Origin: Leptospira sp. WS4.C2
GTDB lineage: Bacteria; Spirochaetota; Leptospiria; Leptospirales; Leptospiraceae
Reading direction: 5' to 3'
DNA: 64,000 bases
NCBI RefSeq assembly: GCF_040833985.1
Contig: NZ_CP162139.1
Coordinates: 1,112,501-1,176,500 of the forward strand
The translations under genes and the position numbers were made by a program. Below the pieces are notes generated by a model. That model searched no databases and was not told where the DNA came from. It saw nothing but the letters and a program-made list of their open reading frames with translations. Positions 8,939-16,845 of this stretch are shown here, one piece after another; positions within the stretch are counted from its first letter, which is position 1, and each line of letters starts with the position of its first letter.

Positions 8939-8962
8939 TAACCATTGTTAATTCTCAAACCT
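8939..8962. repeat. Direct repeat, right copy
   Basis: This is the second copy of the 24-base sequence at 7661-7684, with C replaced by T at its fourteenth base. The two copies enclose 1,254 bp with a single membrane-protein gene. Confidence 0.7.
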
Positions 8963-8975
8963 CGTTTACACATGC

Positions 8976-9142
8976 GGGTTTTTTTATCGTTGGAGAGTGG
9001 GATGAGACATAATAAGGACGCGAATCTACAAACCCCCGCCCGAGTTAGGGTGGAGGGGTGCGGCTTGTGGGATGTGCGAAATTCCCCTATATCACAACTT
9101 CCTAATCCAAACAAGGACCTTCCCGATTTCCCGCTTTTTATT
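8976..9142. repeat. Interspersed repeat of about 165 bp, copy 1
   Basis: The stretch runs from GGGTTTTTTTATCG through ATGAGACATAAT and a core CCCGAGTTAGGGTGGAGGGG (9039-9058) to an A/T-rich tail. It aligns by eye along its whole length, with small gaps, to 19770-19936. The core forms a GC-rich stem. This copy ends about 80 bp before a + strand gene, as copy 2 ends about 155 bp before another. Confidence 0.7.
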
Positions 9143-9219
9143 TCAATTCTTTTCACTTTTTCACCGCACTTTGTCCAGTTTTACAATCTTCATTTGATAT
9201 CGAGAAAAAGGAGATTCGT

Positions 9220-10209
9220 ATGACCAAAAAACAGAAACGAAACAAACCACCGAAAGGAAATAGGATTTTGCGTGGTCTTGGATATTTCTCGGTGATCATT
9301 TTATTTCTGATCCTCTGTACTTTTACATTCGGAATCTGGTCAGCCAGTAACCAGATTCTCTTTCCAATATGGAAAGGGATCAGTAAGGATTTTCAGGAAT
9401 GTAGTTTCGAAGGTGAAAAAGGTTGGGGTAAATTTTGTGGAAATATTCGACTAACAAAAGAATTTCATTTTCGGGAGATTATGATTCCTTCGCTTAACGG
9501 ATATAATTTGCCAGGTTGGTTTGTTCCTGCTCGCGCAAATGGAATTGTCATCCAAAAAGGAGTGATCTTACTCATACACGGAGGAGGGGCTGATCGAAGA
9601 GAACTCACTCGCTTTATTCCATTTTATCTAAACCAAGGTTTTGATGTGCTGAGCTTTGATCTCTCCTGTCATGGAGAAGCGCCATGTTTTGTCCCAGGTC
9701 TTAGTTTCGGAAATCGTGAATCTCGTGATGTTTTGTCGGCATATCTGTATGTTTCAAAAAAATATAACAATATTCTAATGATGGGATCTTCTGTGGGAGG
9801 ATCTTCTATTTTAGTATCACTTCCTTTTCTAAAAGGAGTAAAGGCTGTGATCATTGAGAATCCTATGCTCAGTTTTGAAAAGCTGATTTTTGATTCTCCG
9901 GAGTCGGCTAAGTTACCATATTGGATGGTTCGGATTTTGCTTGAGCTTGTCACGAGTAGGGGAAAATTCGACTCTCTTTCTAGTCCCGAAAATTCTTTAC
10001 CTTTTAGTAGTTCTGTGCCACTATTTTTGATTCATAGCAAAAATGACTCTGTGGTATCTTATCAACATTCGGAGTCTCTTGCAAGGATCTATCCTGGTCC
10101 TAGTGAAGTTTGGTTTCCCAATTCAGGTTCTCATGGATTTGTCTGGGAAGCGAATCAATCCGAATATGAAACAAAAGTTCGCGATTTTATTCGTAGAAAT
10201 TTAGATTAA
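9220..10209 (+). CDS. Membrane-anchored alpha/beta hydrolase
   Basis: The 329-residue protein has a basic N-terminus and one membrane helix (about residues 20-45), placing the rest outside the inner membrane. The alpha/beta hydrolase signs are the oxyanion loop LLIHGGGADRRE (near 108), FDLSCHGEA (near 145), the nucleophile elbow GSSVGGSS (Ser near 189), an acid in HSKNDSVV (near 273) and the base in GSHGFVW (near 308). Family members are esterases, lipases or peptidases; the substrate cannot be told. A strong AAGGAG lies eight bases before the ATG. Only 18 bp separate it from the YCII gene, so it may be the first gene of the sigma-factor operon. Confidence 0.8.
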   Translation: MTKKQKRNKPPKGNRILRGLGYFSVIILFLILCTFTFGIWSASNQILFPIWKGISKDFQECSFEGEKGWGKFCGNIRLTKEFHFREIMIPSLNGYNLPGWFVPARANGIVIQKGVILLIHGGGADRRELTRFIPFYLNQGFDVLSFDLSCHGEAPCFVPGLSFGNRESRDVLSAYLYVSKKYNNILMMGSSVGGSSILVSLPFLKGVKAVIIENPMLSFEKLIFDSPESAKLPYWMVRILLELVTSRGKFDSLSSPENSLPFSSSVPLFLIHSKNDSVVSYQHSESLARIYPGPSEVWFPNSGSHGFVWEANQSEYETKVRDFIRRNLD

Positions 10210-10227
10210 TGGAAAGCGAGATAGAAA

Positions 10228-10587
10228 ATGGAAGATTATTTAATATTAATGCGACTAGATATTCTTACAAAGGAAGCCCAACCTTCACCCGAACAATTGC
10301 AGATTTACATGAAGCAGTACCAAGAATGGGTAAACAGCATTGTCGCACAAAAGAAATTCAAGTCAGGAACCGCATTATCGACAGAGGGAAAGGTGATCCA
10401 ATCGAATCATATCATCACTGATGGTCCCTATGTGGAAACCAAAGAATCCCTTGCTGGTTTTATCATCATTCAAGCAGAGAACTTTGAAGACGCTGCAAAT
10501 ATAGCAAAAGAATGCCCAATCTTAATGGGAGAAGGAAATAGTGTAGAGGTAAGAAAGGTTATGGGTATCCATATGGAAGAAGAATGA
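10228..10587 (+). CDS. YCII/DGPF-domain protein paired with an ECF sigma factor
   Basis: The 119-residue protein matches the YCII-related (DGPF) fold: MEDYLILMR at the start, PEQLQIYMKQYQEW, then DGPYVETKESLAGF near residue 70, which is the family hallmark, and a C-terminal VEVRKVM strand. Such proteins are ferredoxin-like dimers, and small stand-alone ones are typical neighbours of ECF42-group sigma factors. The next gene, 25 bp downstream, is exactly such a sigma factor. Its biochemical role is not established in the family; a sensor or enzyme that feeds the sigma factor is the usual guess. It is soluble and has no signal peptide. Confidence 0.85.
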   Translation: MEDYLILMRLDILTKEAQPSPEQLQIYMKQYQEWVNSIVAQKKFKSGTALSTEGKVIQSNHIITDGPYVETKESLAGFIIIQAENFEDAANIAKECPILMGEGNSVEVRKVMGIHMEEE

Positions 10588-10612
10588 TCACTAGATATAT
10601 TCGGAAACTCTA

Positions 10613-11830
10613 ATGGATGATTTGGATCTTTTACCGCATTTGTTTAGGACGGAATATTCTAAGATTGTATCCGTCCTTTGTAAACGATATGGATTTTACC
10701 AAATTGAAATTGCAGAAGATATCGCAAGTGAAACATTTTTGACTGCATCACAAACTTGGGGATTCAATGGAATCCCAGAGAATCCTGTGGCCTGGTTGTA
10801 TGTAGTCGCAAAGAATAAAGCTAAAAATCTCATCCACCGGGATTCCATTTTTCAGAACAAGATACTTCCCGTTTACCAACGAGAAGAAAATATATTCGAA
10901 CCGGAACTAGATCTCTCGGAGGAAAATATCCGAGATAGTCAACTTCGAATGATCTTTGCCATCTCTCATCCTTCTATTCCCTTAGAGTCTCAAATTGGTT
11001 TGTCACTTAGAATATTATGTGGATTTGGAATCGATGAAATCGCAAGAGCTTTTCTTACTAATAAGGAGACGATCAATAAGAGGTTGTTTCGTGCTAAGGA
11101 AAAACTAAGAGAAAAGCATATATCGTTGGAGTTCCCTAATTCTTTGGATTTGGAAGAGAGGCTTTCTTCTGTCCTTCGGACCATTTATCTATTGTTTAAC
11201 GAAGGTTATCATTCTCAGACCCAAGACAGAATACTAAGAAAGGATCTTTGTTTGGAAGCAATCCGCCTTTGTTCCATTCTTCTGGAAAATAAAGATACTA
11301 ACACTTCTGAAGTAAATGCACTTCTTTCCCTTCTCTGTTTCCATATTTCGAGATTTGAAGCAAGGTTAGATGGAGAAGGGGTAATTGTTCTTTATAGAGA
11401 TCAAGATCGAACACTTTGGAATCTAGACTTTATTAAAAAAGGGGAATATTTCTTTTTCCAGTCAAGTAAGAATCCTATGTTTTCCAAATACCATCTGGAA
11501 GCAGCGATTGCTTACTGGCATACCCGCTCTGAGAAAACCGAGAAAAAATGGGAGACGATTTTCAAACTTTATACTGGGCTTCTGGAGATAGAACCTTCTC
11601 CGCAACTTTTGTTGAATCGAGCCTATGCTCTTTTTCAGGCAAAGGGTAGAGATGCTGCTCTAAAGGAATTGGAAGGTCTTGATCTAAAAACAAATCCCTA
11701 CTATTTTTTTCTATTGGGAGAATTACACTCAGAATTAGAACCGGAAAAAGCAAAGATTTATTATAACAAGGCACTGGTCTTTGCAAAGACTGAATTGGAT
11801 AAGTTAGTTATTCGGAGGCGAATGGTTTGA
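10613..11830 (+). CDS. ECF42-type RNA polymerase sigma factor with TPR-like C-terminus
   Basis: The 405-residue protein has sigma region 2 at about residues 5-75 (AEDIASETFLTASQTW, ENPVAWLYVVAKNKA) and region 4 at about 125-175 (FGIDEIARAFLTNKETINKRLFRAKEKL). ECF sigma factors are normally near 180 residues; the extra 220 here form helical repeats (LLEIEPSPQLLLNRAYALFQ, YYFFLLGELHSELEPEKAKIY in two pieces) of the kind that defines group ECF42. In that group there is no anti-sigma factor and the C-terminal extension is needed for activity, and a DGPF protein is encoded beside it, as seen here. The promoter target is unknown. The ATG has only a weak GGAA upstream. Confidence 0.87.
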   Translation: MDDLDLLPHLFRTEYSKIVSVLCKRYGFYQIEIAEDIASETFLTASQTWGFNGIPENPVAWLYVVAKNKAKNLIHRDSIFQNKILPVYQREENIFEPELDLSEENIRDSQLRMIFAISHPSIPLESQIGLSLRILCGFGIDEIARAFLTNKETINKRLFRAKEKLREKHISLEFPNSLDLEERLSSVLRTIYLLFNEGYHSQTQDRILRKDLCLEAIRLCSILLENKDTNTSEVNALLSLLCFHISRFEARLDGEGVIVLYRDQDRTLWNLDFIKKGEYFFFQSSKNPMFSKYHLEAAIAYWHTRSEKTEKKWETIFKLYTGLLEIEPSPQLLLNRAYALFQAKGRDAALKELEGLDLKTNPYYFFLLGELHSELEPEKAKIYYNKALVFAKTELDKLVIRRRMV

Positions 11831-12216
11831 TTTTATCATTTGTGTTTTAAGTTTTACTTTAGAAAATGAATCTGCTTTAAATCCAAAGATTTACGAAATG
11901 AATTAGGTATTTTTTGTCACACTCACTTTCTTTATACGATCTATTTTACTAAAAAATGTTTCTTCGGGTGAATCGAATGAGAAGTTAAACTGTATCCACC
12001 TAAACATGGTTTAGTGAATGGACAAGTCCTACAGAATCCTGAAAGAGATTCAATCCCCATAACAAACTTTCTTGCCTGACAACCCATCCAATGATCATTA
12101 CTTGATTCATTGCAAGAACGTAGCGATTTTTCTTCTGGACCGACGTAACATTAATTTGATACCTTTTTATTTTTTCCTGTTTGAATTTGTAGAACCAATT
12201 AGTATTTATAATCAAT
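11831..12216. other. Intergenic stretch with a possible cysteine-rich relic
   Basis: These 386 bases follow the sigma-factor gene. No terminator or RNA gene is apparent. On the minus strand one frame is open from about 12150 down to TAG at 11941 and reads like protein; it is listed separately. The rest is AT-rich leader for the lipoprotein gene at 12217. Confidence 0.35.
11941..12087 (-). pseudogene. Cysteine-rich open frame, small gene or relic
   Basis: The frame is open from a stop near 12150 to TAG at 11941-11943. From the ATG at 12087 it gives 48 residues with MGCQARKF, then GFCRTCPFTKPCLGGY, a C-x2-C-x5-C cluster. More protein-like sequence with a further Cys lies upstream of that ATG (GPEEKSLRSCNES), which has no start codon. 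The cysteine spacing suggests metal binding in a former larger protein. No ribosome site is visible, so it is probably a remnant. Confidence 0.25.
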
Positions 12217-12585
12217 ATGAAGATCATCTCGGGGCGAATCGTTTTTTTATTCTTGTTACTTTGCATCAATTATTGCACTACCCATCAATTTCAAAGTCCT
12301 TATGCAGATCAAACGATCAAGTTGGAAGGTTGGGAGAAAAAATGCAATGGAGAAAGAGAATATGCTCAGTGGTATTTGTTTTGGGGTGGTTATGCTATCA
12401 ACAAAATTGACGAGAAGACATTTTTTCCCTCTAAAAACAAAAGTTATAAATTATTTCAAAGGACAACTTGGTTGGATGGTACTATTAGTGCACTTGGTGG
12501 CTCAACAATTTCTGTTACTAGAAAGACATGGGTAATTGAAGATTGTAATTTGGATCCGACATCTGATAACGATCAAAATAAATAG
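12217..12585 (+). CDS. Small lipoprotein of unknown function
   Basis: The 122-residue product has a lipoprotein signal peptide (hydrophobic run ending LLCINYC, Cys near residue 20) and a mature part of about 100 residues with KCNGEREYAQWYLFWGGYAIN and several cysteines. The Cys-Trp-rich segment followed by a short hydrophobic run resembles small leptospiral envelope lipoproteins that I cannot name. A longer open frame in another phase starts at 12072, but only this one has a signal peptide. The gene is convergent with the NHL protein, with one base between the two stop codons. Function unknown. Confidence 0.6.
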   Translation: MKIISGRIVFLFLLLCINYCTTHQFQSPYADQTIKLEGWEKKCNGEREYAQWYLFWGGYAINKIDEKTFFPSKNKSYKLFQRTTWLDGTISALGGSTISVTRKTWVIEDCNLDPTSDNDQNK

Positions 12586-14391
12586 TTATGGAACGATTTT
12601 TTTGATAGAATGGTTTAGTGTGTCTGTGATATAAAGGTTACCGCTAGGATCTCTTGTAATACCCTTTGGGTTATTAAACCTAGATGCCAAAAGTGTTGAG
12701 CTCAGATTCCCACAAACAACGGTTGGTGGTGCAGAACCAGCTAAAGTTGTTACTACACCTACCGGAGTAATTTTTCTAATCGCACAATTGCCGGTATCTG
12801 TCACATAAAGATTTCCCAGCGGATCAATCACTATTCCTTGTGGTTGGTTAAATCTAGCTAAGTTTCCTGTGCCATCTGCATACCCACAATTTCCTGCTGT
12901 GTCTGCTCCAGCTAAAGTTGTTACGACACCTGCCGCTGTTATTTTTCGAATGGCACAATTGCCCGAATCGGCTACATATACAGCACCCAATGCATCCACG
13001 GCTAGACCTTTCGGTGATTGGAATCTAGCTGTTCCCCCTGTGCCATTCACATAACCGCAGACCCCAACAGAAGAGGGAGCTGTTCCTGCAAGTGTACTGG
13101 CTGTTGTTCCTGAGATTTTTCTAATCGCACAATTGCCAGTGTCGGAAACATAGAGAACACTTGCCGAGTCTATTGTTATTCCTTCAGGATAGGAAAACCT
13201 GGAGGAAGTTCCTGAACCATTTGTATTTGCGCTCGCATTATTTCCGTTATTCGTTGTAACAGTAAATGTTGTAGTAGTCAATATTCTACGAATAGTGTGA
13301 GTAAACTTGTCAGTTAAAAATAATTGCGAATTTGGAGAATTAATCACAATTCCTTGCGGAAAATTGAACCTACTAGCGAGTCCACTCGTATTATTTACAT
13401 ACCCGCAGAGTCCCGAATTTGAGCCTGCAAAAAAACTAACGATCCCGGTATTTGTTACTTTTTTAACCGAACAATTATTTGTATCAGTTACGTATAAATT
13501 TCCAATATTATCCGCTGTGAGATAACTAGGATTTTGGAACCTTGCTGCTGTCCCCGTTCCAATTGCATTTCCTGATAATCCGTTGTCCGATCCTGCGATG
13601 ACGGTTACAGCTCCTATGTCCATAGTGCGGAAGGAGAAAGTGTAAGAGGAAGTTGGACTGTTTGATGCTAAGTCTTCCGCTGTCTGATTGACGGTGACCG
13701 AAACCAAAGTGTAAGCAGGCCAACTTGTACCTGGCATAAATAAGGCCGTGGATTGTCCAGAAGGTGTTACCGTTCCATTAACTGCCACTCCATTGATAGA
13801 TACAGATATTGCATTCGAATCTAATAAGTTCGATCGCATGGGCTCTGAAAATTGAATCGTTATGGGAGAATTTAAGGAAACGTTCGTCGAATCAGCTGCA
13901 GGGAATACTGAAGAAACAGTCGGTGCGATTACATCAGGAATATCTTGTGTTACGAAATTTGATCTGAATTCATTTTCAATACGATTTCCAGAAGAATCTA
14001 GAAAATCAGCTGAAATAATTAGTTCATAGTTACTTTTTTTGATTAATTCACTATTGGGAGTAAAAATCAAAAATTTATTTCTCTTTTTGTAAGTTCCATC
14101 GACAATTGAATTTCCCGCTTTGAGAAGAAGTTTGCCATCTCTTGCCAAGGATTCACTTGGCTCTTTTGAAAATTCTATTTGTATTGATGAATTTATGTTC
14201 ACATCTGTATTGCCTTCTTCAGGAACTACGGATTCTACTTTAAAGGTATTAGAACCTGATGCCATGGACAGGCCGATTAAGGATAACATGTCGGAAGACT
14301 TAGTAGTTGAAAGTGAGGATACTAAAATATAAGGCGTGCAACTGCTGAAAAAAGCTAATAAAAAAGAAATAATAAAATTCTGCTTCAACAT
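12586..14391 (-). CDS. Surface lipoprotein with Ig-like domains and NHL-repeat propeller
   Basis: I place the start at the ATG at 14391 (601 residues), because a signal peptide begins there (MLKQNFIISFLLAFFSSC); a GTG 60 bases upstream would put 20 polar residues before it. The lipobox is FFSSC. Two bacterial Ig-like domains follow (about residues 50-150 and 155-255), each opening with a VxSVxPxxxxTxVxxNxxIxIxFS pattern. From about residue 260 there are about six NHL-type blades with repeated phrases such as NLYVTDTGNCAIRKIT and GTARFQSPKGLAVD; these make a beta-propeller. Such proteins sit on the cell surface and bind proteins or glycans. The blades are near-identical at DNA level, so copy number could vary. 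No ribosome site is obvious near 14391. Confidence 0.78.
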   Translation of the reverse strand: MLKQNFIISFLLAFFSSCTPYILVSSLSTTKSSDMLSLIGLSMASGSNTFKVESVVPEEGNTDVNINSSIQIEFSKEPSESLARDGKLLLKAGNSIVDGTYKKRNKFLIFTPNSELIKKSNYELIISADFLDSSGNRIENEFRSNFVTQDIPDVIAPTVSSVFPAADSTNVSLNSPITIQFSEPMRSNLLDSNAISVSINGVAVNGTVTPSGQSTALFMPGTSWPAYTLVSVTVNQTAEDLASNSPTSSYTFSFRTMDIGAVTVIAGSDNGLSGNAIGTGTAARFQNPSYLTADNIGNLYVTDTNNCSVKKVTNTGIVSFFAGSNSGLCGYVNNTSGLASRFNFPQGIVINSPNSQLFLTDKFTHTIRRILTTTTFTVTTNNGNNASANTNGSGTSSRFSYPEGITIDSASVLYVSDTGNCAIRKISGTTASTLAGTAPSSVGVCGYVNGTGGTARFQSPKGLAVDALGAVYVADSGNCAIRKITAAGVVTTLAGADTAGNCGYADGTGNLARFNQPQGIVIDPLGNLYVTDTGNCAIRKITPVGVVTTLAGSAPPTVVCGNLSSTLLASRFNNPKGITRDPSGNLYITDTLNHSIKKIVP

Positions 14392-14580
14392 TAAATGATT
14401 ACTGTTATTATTTTCGTAATTTAGTCTCCTGATATTGAGTGAATTGATCACAATATCCAGAGACTAACCGACTCTTAATCAATGAGACGAATTTTTTTTA
14501 AATAGTTTAACAAAAAGCTCTTCGAAATGGCGACTGGTGTGGTTCGTTTTCGTGTCGCAGTTAGAAACCGCTTATTTAAA

Positions 14581-14633
14581 GCGTTAGGGATCGACTGAGC
14601 GCCCTCGTCGAAGGAGAGCCCGACCCCTTTTTT
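14581..14633. repeat. GCGTTAGGGATCG...AGCCCGACCC repeat, short copy
   Basis: The element opens with GCGTTAGGGATCG and closes with AGAGCCCGACCCC and a T run. GGG-TCG at the left pairs with CGA-CCC at the right, leaving a GC-rich loop. The same left and right ends occur at 28193-28285 around a longer middle. It lies in the 365 bp between the NHL gene start and the hydrolase stop and is far richer in G+C than the flanks. An open frame crossing it on the minus strand does not look real. Confidence 0.6.
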
Positions 14634-14756
14634 CTAAGAAATTCGACTAGATCAATTCCATTCGGAACGCCCATTTGAATGAGGAAGAGCTCTCCCACTT
14701 TAGAAAACAACGCAAGCTCTGCGAATTGGTTGGCTTGTAAAAGCATTGGGAAAGAG

Positions 14757-15779
14757 TTATGGGTGAACATCATTTAAATTCCGAATCAAAATCGCATTGA
14801 ATTTAGTTTCATCTTCCAATTGCGGTATATGTCCAATGCCTGGCATGGTTAGTAATTTTGAATATGGAAATTGAGATTGTAAATAGATACCACGTTTCAA
14901 TGGAGTCACTGTATCCGCTTCTCCCCAGATGAAAAAAATGGGCATTTTGAGTTCATTCTTTTTTAATTTTAAATCTACAGCGAGCTGGTCGTTCGGTTTA
15001 AAAATAAAAAGTTTAAGCCAATTAGCCAAATAATTTGTTGTGTCTTTTATTTTTAGCGGTTGTTGAATGATTTGAATTTTTTCATTAGTTACACATTGGG
15101 AATCCTTAACGAAAAGAGAAAACAATATACTTGTTAAATGAGGATTTGTGATCGTTGCATTGAATATACGATTGCGAATCCAAATCAAATCAAAAAACCA
15201 ATTTAAAATTCCTTCCTTTGTTTGTTGTGATTCTTCTCTATCAATAGAAATAGCGACATCGACTAAATGAATCGAACGAATTTTTTCGGGTATGAGAAGG
15301 GCCGTATCTAAAGTAGCACCACCTCCAAACGAATGACCGACTAAATGAACCTTATTTAAATTAAGACTTTGAATCACTGCTGAAATTCTTTTTGCCTGGT
15401 CCGAGGAGTTGAGTCGATTCGGATCTGGCCTATCCGAAAAACCAAAAGGAGGAAGATCGATTGCAATCGCATAGTATCCGTTATTTGCTAATTCTTCCAT
15501 AGTCCCGCGCCAAAGTTCGCTCCAAGAACCCATCCCGTGAATCATAAGGACGGGAGGGTTTACTGGATTACCCGCTGTTTGGGTAAAAATCTCTACATCG
15601 CCTGCGGGAATATAAAAGCCTGATTTTGGAGCAATTTCCTTCGCAACCTGAGTTTCACTTGCATAGGCAAGAATCGAATAAAAAGTAATCAAAGAAAAAA
15701 GAACACTGAATAAGATCGAACTAAATATTATAACAACTTTCATTAATGTATTAAGAAATAAATTAGAAGTCATAAACAT
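14757..15779 (-). CDS. Alpha/beta hydrolase, third gene of the fusion operon
   Basis: The 340-residue protein has one N-terminal membrane helix (about residues 10-38) and then a complete alpha/beta hydrolase fold: LMIHGMGSWSELW near 80, DLPPFGFSDRP near 108, nucleophile elbow GHSFGGGA with Ser near 148, acid in WGEADTVTP near 285 and base in GIGHIPQLED near 316. The pattern is that of the haloperoxidase/epoxide-hydrolase/C-C hydrolase group. It would act on the outer face of the inner membrane. The start overlaps the end of the upstream gene by 17 bp, and both overlap logic and strand place it in one transcript with the next two genes. The substrate is unknown but should relate to the product of the FAD oxidase-methyltransferase. 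Confidence 0.82.
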   Translation of the reverse strand: MFMTSNLFLNTLMKVVIIFSSILFSVLFSLITFYSILAYASETQVAKEIAPKSGFYIPAGDVEIFTQTAGNPVNPPVLMIHGMGSWSELWRGTMEELANNGYYAIAIDLPPFGFSDRPDPNRLNSSDQAKRISAVIQSLNLNKVHLVGHSFGGGATLDTALLIPEKIRSIHLVDVAISIDREESQQTKEGILNWFFDLIWIRNRIFNATITNPHLTSILFSLFVKDSQCVTNEKIQIIQQPLKIKDTTNYLANWLKLFIFKPNDQLAVDLKLKKNELKMPIFFIWGEADTVTPLKRGIYLQSQFPYSKLLTMPGIGHIPQLEDETKFNAILIRNLNDVHP

Positions 15780-16845
15780 GCTCGATTTCGATTTGATTTG
15801 ATTTGGCTTGAGCTAACATATCGATTAAATCTGGAACTTTCATAACAAGAGCATATCTTCTTTCACCAGGTCGGGTCAAAATATCCTGAACAAAAATTGT
15901 TTTTACATTTTGAAACTCAGGTAACTGCTCGTCTTTCCTGATAAGTGCCGTAACCAAAATAGCCGAGGAATTTCCAGCAACTTCAAATAGGGAAGGTGCC
16001 TCATTTACAGCTACTTCTGAAATTGTAGGATTGAAGTCCGCATAACGAGGCAAAAAGTATACAAAGAAATTTTGCTCAGTTTCCTGCACGAGACTTATCT
16101 TTTCTGTTAGTTGAATTTGTCGATCTACAACTATGCTAGTGCCTAGAATCGGATTTTCGTAGGCGGCTTTCGTTGCTTTTTTAATCATCCAACCGTAGGC
16201 AGCTTTTACGGCAAGATCACTCGTAAGAAAATAACGCCTCTCCCATTTACGAAAAATATGATTTCCAAAAGCGGGAGTATCTAACCACAATTGTTTGAGT
16301 GCCGATAGAAAATCAAATTCATACCAAGGTGTTTGTCTGATGAAATTTACATAGTCCAATGTTATTTTAGCTTGTAAAATATCTTCACCAGTCATTGTTT
16401 CACTTGGTTTCGTATCGGTAATACGACCGATCATTACTTCGTATATTGCCTTTGCACCATATTCAACAGTAGTACTTGTTGCAATGACTAGGATCATCAC
16501 ATGATAACCAATATTAAGTTCATAATTTCCTTTAATTTGATCATAAACAATATAGTAAGATTTCCATAATTGTTCGACATGACTCCAAAATGGAAATGTG
16601 GTCGATGTTCTGGAACTTAAATAGCGAGCTTCCTCAGCAGGACTATGGACAAGGAACCATTCAGGAAATGTGAGAAAAGTTTGATCACCCGGACGAATAT
16701 GTTCCTTAGGAGTAAGGATTTTCGAACTGTTTACCAACCATTGTTTTGGTGTTTTCTCCAGGTAATTGGTCGTTGATGTTTTTTGATTCCAGATCAGAAA
16801 ACTTAAAGTAAAAGAGATTAGAGTTGTTATGATTAGTCTTATCAT
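15763..16845 (-). CDS. Membrane-anchored protein of unknown function, middle gene of the fusion operon
   Basis: I do not recognise this 360-residue protein. It starts with one hydrophobic helix (residues 3-20) that would anchor it or serve as a signal peptide, and contains a second weakly hydrophobic stretch near 115-130 (YHVMILVIATSTTVEYGAK). Conserved-looking features are FLTFPEWFLVHSPAEEARYL near 60, WKSYYIVYDQIKG near 95 and YFLTSDLAVKAAYGWMIKKA near 205. No enzyme motif is clear. It overlaps the 872-residue gene upstream by four bases and the hydrolase downstream by 17 bp, so the three are translationally coupled and probably work together at the membrane. Confidence 0.65.
   Translation of the reverse strand: MIRLIITTLISFTLSFLIWNQKTSTTNYLEKTPKQWLVNSSKILTPKEHIRPGDQTFLTFPEWFLVHSPAEEARYLSSRTSTTFPFWSHVEQLWKSYYIVYDQIKGNYELNIGYHVMILVIATSTTVEYGAKAIYEVMIGRITDTKPSETMTGEDILQAKITLDYVNFIRQTPWYEFDFLSALKQLWLDTPAFGNHIFRKWERRYFLTSDLAVKAAYGWMIKKATKAAYENPILGTSIVVDRQIQLTEKISLVQETEQNFFVYFLPRYADFNPTISEVAVNEAPSLFEVAGNSSAILVTALIRKDEQLPEFQNVKTIFVQDILTRPGERRYALVMKVPDLIDMLAQAKSNQIEIEHVYDF

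Larger units (their letters stand above)
8555..9219. other. Repeat-rich intergenic stretch
   Basis: These 665 bases hold no gene I would accept. They contain a small hairpin related to the GCCCGACCC repeats (8834-8856), the right copy of the 24-bp direct repeat (8939-8962), one copy of the 165-bp interspersed repeat (8976-9142) and the promoter region of the gene at 9220. An open frame on the minus strand at 8547-8945 is long but has no protein-like features. Confidence 0.5.

Noticed and set aside
8547..8945. A 132-codon minus-strand open frame beside the membrane protein gene.
   Set aside because: It starts inside the direct repeat, has no ribosome site and gives low-complexity, Phe/Ser-rich sequence with no protein-like pattern.
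12072..12410. A 112-codon + strand frame overlapping the lipoprotein gene.
   Set aside because: It lies in a different phase from the lipoprotein signal peptide and has no signal, ribosome site or domain.
12600..13560. Regular near-identical blocks in the NHL gene as a CRISPR array or DNA tandem repeat.
   Set aside because: The blocks are in one open frame, about 150-170 bp apart, and encode propeller blades with conserved residues; there are no spacers.
14576..14773. A 65-codon minus-strand frame running through the short GC-rich repeat.
   Set aside because: Its C-terminal third is translated repeat DNA, its start overlaps the hydrolase end, and no ribosome site is seen. A relic cannot be excluded for the first 40 codons.
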